NCBI GenBank assembly: GCA_023409675.1 | Contig: JAEYRC010000348.1 | Coordinates: 1 to 8,910 of the forward strand | Direction: 5' to 3' | From: Bacteroidota bacterium | GTDB lineage: Bacteria; Bacteroidota; Bacteroidia; Chitinophagales; Chitinophagaceae | Length of the DNA stretch: 8,910 bases | Notes under the pieces: model-generated | Seen by the model: the letters and a program-made list of their open reading frames with translations, nothing else | What the model was told of the DNA's origin: nothing | The model's database searches: none | Made by a program: the position numbers and the translations under genes | In this document: piece after piece, positions 8,301 through 8,910 of the stretch | How positions within the stretch are numbered: position 1 is the first letter of the stretch | Layout of the letters: every line of letters starts with the position of its first letter

Positions 8301-8688
8301 GAAGGAAGATATCCTTGTTGGCAAGAATATTTTGGTCGTGGATGATGATGTACGCAATCTGTTTGCACTGACAACGGTATTTGAACGTTTTGAAATAAAT
8401 GTGATCACTGCGGAGAGCGGGCGGGAAGCCATCCAGATATTGAACGACACGCCATCGATAGATATGATCTTGATGGATATCATGATGCCGGAAATGGATG
8501 GCTATGAAACAACCCAGAAGATACGGCGCGAACATAAAAACAGTTCCTTACCGATCATTGCCGTAACCGCGAAAGCAATGAAAGGCGACCGTCAGAAATG
8601 TATTGAAGCAGGCGCTTCGGATTATATTACCAAGCCGCTTAAAATTGATCAGTTGTTATCGCTGATGCGGATATGGTTCTTTAAATAA
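2308..8688 (+). CDS. Giant soluble poly-HAMP hybrid histidine kinase: ~25 HAMP units, GAF, HisKA, HATPase_c, three receivers
   Basis: 2126 residues. The ATG at 2308 is the likely start: an in-frame TAA lies at 2293 and the first HAMP unit begins soon after. Residues 1-35 are Ser/Thr/Lys-rich and probably unstructured. HAMP-like units fill about 42-1199. A GAF domain spans about 1220-1365, then a Glu/Lys-rich coiled coil at about 1366-1435. HisKA carries the SHELRTPLN H-box with phospho-acceptor His1446. HATPase_c has an N-box around Asn1562/Asn1566, a DTGIGIP G1 box at 1607 and a GGTGLGL G2 box at 1636-1642. Receivers follow: REC1 (acidic 1745-1747, Asp1789, Ser1819, Lys1838), REC2 (Glu1867/Asp1868, Asp1911, Ser1940, Lys1962) and REC3 (Asp2012/2013, Asp2057, Thr2087, Lys2109), so all three look phosphorylatable. 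No signal peptide, transmembrane segment or HPt domain is seen, so it should be cytosolic. It resembles fungal group III (Nik1/Os-1) kinases, which have far fewer HAMP units. The input signal is unknown; GAF or the array itself could sense it. A receiver gene follows after 5 bp, probably in the same operon. The architecture is certain; the pathway is not. Confidence 0.96.
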   Translation: MTTKRNQSAISSGKISKTATNSRNGEDQSAALVADVDSLNQRELLEVLIRVKNGDFSARMPVDETGLNGKIYDTLNDIISMNQQMMNEFTRAGKIIGKEGRLTQRIEVPPARGDWSKGVEALNELISDLVHPTIEIAHVISSVARGNLLQEMPLKIGTHELQGEFARIAREVNDMVEQLNLFSMEVTRVAREVGSEGKLGGQAKVKGVAGVWKDLTDSVNQMGSNLTAQVRNIAEVTTAVAKGDLSKKITVDVKGEILELKNTINTMVDQLNSFSSEVTRVALEVGTEGKLGGQAQVKGVAGTWKDLTDSVNQMASNLTGQVRNIAEVTTAVAKGDLSRQITVDVKGEILELKNTINTMVDQLNSFSAEVTRVAREVGSEGKLGGQAKVKGVGGVWKDLTDSVNQMGSNLTAQVRNIAEVTTAVAKGDLSRKITVDVKGEILELKDTINTMVDQLNSFSSEVTRVALEVGTEGKLGGQAQVKGVAGTWKDLTDSVNGMAGNLTGQVRNIAEVTTAVAKGDLSRKITVDVKGEILELKNTINTMVDQLNSFGSEVTRVAREVGSEGKLGGQADVPGVGGTWKDLTDSVNKMASNLTSQVRNIAEVTTAVANGDLSRKITVDVKGEILELKNTINTMVDQLNSFGSEVTRVAREVGSEGKLGGQATVEDVGGVWKDLTDSVNQMASNLTGQVRNIAEVTTAVARGDLSRKITVDVKGEILELKNTINSMVDQLNSFGSEVTRVAREVGSEGKLGGQADVPGVGGTWKDLTDSVNKMASNLTSQVRNIAEVTTAVANGDLSRKIAVDVKGEILELKNTINTMVDQLRGFASEVTRVAREVGTEGKLGGQANVPGVAGTWKDLTDSVNQMAGNLTDQVRNIAEVAVAVANGDMSKKITVDVRGEILQLKETLNTMVDQLRAFASEVTRVAREVGTDGKLGGYAFVPGVAGTWKDLTDSVNQMTGNLTDQVRNIAEVTKAVASGDLSKTVAIDVKGEILDLKNTINTMVEQLNSFAFEVTRVAREVGTDGKLGGQAEVKGVGGTWKDLTDSVNMMASNLTGQVRGIAKVVTSVATGNLRQKLSINAKGEVAQLTETINEMIDTLAVFADQVTTVAREVGVDGKLGGQASVPGASGIWKNLTENVNQLAQNLTTQVRSISEVASAVTKGDLTRTIRVEAKGEVEALKDTINQMIANLRETTLRNQETDWLKSNLAQFTQMLQGQKDLNTVTQRILSELAQVVSAHYGAFYILKQDEETGNLKLKLFSAYAYKAEKNVQTEFNIGEGLVGQVALEKERIILSNVPGGYIKIASGLGKAKPANLIILPVLFGNNVKAVIELASLDVFSETHLDFLSQLTESIGIVLNTIESNTRTEELLAQSQSLAGELKIQQEELRRTNDELQDKALLLVKQKNEVENKNKEVEEARLSLEEKAEQLTLTSKYKSEFLANMSHELRTPLNSLLILAQQLYENAEGNLTEKQIRYAKTIHSCGDDLIQLINDILDLSKIESGFISANFSQVRFSEIAFFVETTFKPISEARNLKFRIETDKSLPESIETDIQRLNQILKNLLSNSFKFTEKGEVKLKITEARNSWKPGIPSLDNAQKVVAFSIIDTGIGIPQDKQNIIFEAFQQAEGSTSRKYGGTGLGLSISRGLAELLGGTIELESSVGRGSTFTLFIPLDYSGINDSNEEPQEKRIVHIKDGIDNILESIHRSEDAADGKSLTIVNEMINDAGDDRNAVQPNDNVVLVVEDDLRFGRIMVDHAHKAGLKAVIATNYIEIFDCINRYEPIAITLDVKLPDTSGWKVLDLLRNDLSFRHIPIHLISGEENHQLALRRGARSFLMKPLDQDALKLLFADITGFAEKTIKKVLVIEDNEVDSSQISKILTCDKIEVHFAGTGQEGLNLIGKNSYDCIILDYTLPDIDGREMTEKTAAQKDPLTPLIIYSAKDFRKPELSHLQGISNSILGKGVDSLEHLLEETVIQLHIEHADLTTHQRRIIENIRKKEDILVGKNILVVDDDVRNLFALTTVFERFEINVITAESGREAIQILNDTPSIDMILMDIMMPEMDGYETTQKIRREHKNSSLPIIAVTAKAMKGDRQKCIEAGASDYITKPLKIDQLLSLMRIWFFK
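2431..2994 (+). repeat. Divergent N-terminal HAMP units (four half-units) of the kinase array
   Basis: Residues about 42-229 hold two HAMP pairs. The first is VKNGDFSARM followed by a degenerate unit with GDWSKGVEALNELI. The second is VARGNLLQEM followed by the first standard EVGSEGKLGGQA...WKDLTDSVN unit. The Trp codons of the first and second W-type units lie at 2650 and 2941, 97 codons apart, against exactly 92 for all later ones. These units are therefore older or more constrained than the homogeneous middle of the array, and may cap it. Confidence 0.8.
2995..5754 (+). repeat. Ten tandem 276-bp (92-residue) double-HAMP units inside the kinase gene
   Basis: Units begin at 2995, 3271, 3547, 3823, 4099, 4375, 4651, 4927, 5203 and 5479, each with a conserved VR-IAxV start. 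The Trp codon of the WKDLT / WKNLT motif recurs at 2941, 3217, 3493, 3769, 4045, 4321, 4597, 4873, 5149, 5425 and 5701, so the period is exactly 276 bp with no insertion or deletion. Each unit contains one HAMP of type VAxGDLSxKI-VDVKGEILELK-TINTMVDQL and one of type EVGxEGKLGGQAxV-GV-GxWKDLTDSVNxM-NL. A last unpaired first-type HAMP follows (about 5755-5890). The middle units are the most alike and the last two the most divergent. Confidence 0.95.
4021..4692 (+). repeat. Near-identical pair of repeat units two periods apart (4021 and 4573)
   Basis: The segments starting at 4021 and 4573 (552 bp, two units apart) both encode DVPGVGGTWKDLTDSVNKM followed by ASNLTSQVRNIAEV and VANGDLSRKI. At the DNA level they share a perfect 56-base match (4066-4121 and 4618-4673), whereas the unit between them (4297 onward, TVEDVGGVW) differs. 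This points to duplication of a two-unit block or gene conversion within the array, more recent than the separation of the other units. Confidence 0.8.
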
Positions 8689-8693
8689 ACGCT

Positions 8694-8910
8694 ATGCAGC
8701 CAAAGATTTTACTGGTAGACGACCGGGAAGATAATTTATTAAGCATTGAATCCATACTGGAACCTGACGGGTATACCTTTGTCAAGGCGGGCTCCGGCAT
8801 GAACGCGCTGAAAATTCTGCTGCATGAAGTTGACTTTGCCCTGATGCTGATGGATGTGAAGATGCCCAACCTGAGCGGTTTTGAAACAGCGGCACTGATC
8901 TATGAAAGAG
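8694..8910 (+). CDS. Response-regulator receiver domain, N-terminal part (3' end outside window)
   Basis: The ATG at 8694 opens a frame of 72 codons that runs off the window, beginning MQPKILLVDDREDNLLSIE. It is a receiver (CheY-like) fold: the acidic pair Asp9/Asp10 in LVDDRED, and the phospho-acceptor Asp in LMLMDVKMPNLSGFE (codon 57). The Thr/Ser and Lys switch residues lie beyond the window. The start is 5 bp after the kinase stop codon, which suggests co-transcription and perhaps translational coupling; no strong Shine-Dalgarno sequence is seen. It is a natural phosphoryl acceptor for the kinase next to it. The FETAALIYER ending resembles receivers that in Bacteroidota often head a REC-HisKA-HATPase protein, so this may be the front of another hybrid kinase instead of a single-domain regulator. 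The receiver identity is secure; the full architecture is unknown. Confidence 0.9.
   Translation, partial: MQPKILLVDDREDNLLSIESILEPDGYTFVKAGSGMNALKILLHEVDFALMLMDVKMPNLSGFETAALIYER

Overview
The window looks like a chromosomal segment from a Bacteroidota bacterium, most likely in the Chitinophagaceae/Sphingobacteriales neighbourhood. This is inferred from four things: the style of the proteins (a lipoprotein YcbB-type L,D-transpeptidase, a very large cytosolic poly-HAMP hybrid kinase and a CheB-type methylesterase with no flagellar genes in view), a TAnnTTTG-type promoter element, start codons without strong Shine-Dalgarno sequences, and moderate GC content. No database search was possible, so the taxonomic placement is an inference.

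Layout: 1-432 (+) is the C-terminal part of a CheB-family protein-glutamate methylesterase that begins before the window. Its stop codon directly abuts the stop codon of a convergent gene at 433-2118 (-), which encodes a 561-residue lipoprotein L,D-transpeptidase with a peptidoglycan-binding domain. A 189-bp intergenic region separates this gene from a divergent giant gene at 2308-8688 (+), which encodes a 2126-residue soluble hybrid histidine kinase. Five bases after it, at 8694, a response-regulator receiver domain begins and runs off the window end. It may be a single-domain regulator or the N-terminus of another hybrid kinase.

The striking object is the giant kinase. About 1150 residues at its N-terminus are an uninterrupted array of roughly 25 HAMP-like units, arranged as 12 alternating pairs (one 'VAxGDLS...KGEI' type and one 'EVGxxGKLGGQA...WKDLTDSVN' type) plus a final unpaired unit. 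Ten successive pairs keep an exact 92-residue / 276-bp period with no indel, and a two-pair (184-residue) higher-order alternation is visible. The array feeds a GAF domain, a coiled coil, a HisKA/HATPase_c kinase core and three consecutive receiver domains. No transmembrane segment is seen. The organisation resembles fungal group III (Nik1/Os-1) hybrid kinases, scaled up.

Likely joint function (inference): the kinase, the downstream receiver protein and perhaps the CheB-type enzyme form one intracellular phosphorelay / covalent-modification signalling module. The L,D-transpeptidase gene sits between them on the opposite strand and acts on envelope peptidoglycan. Whether the module controls it cannot be told from the sequence.
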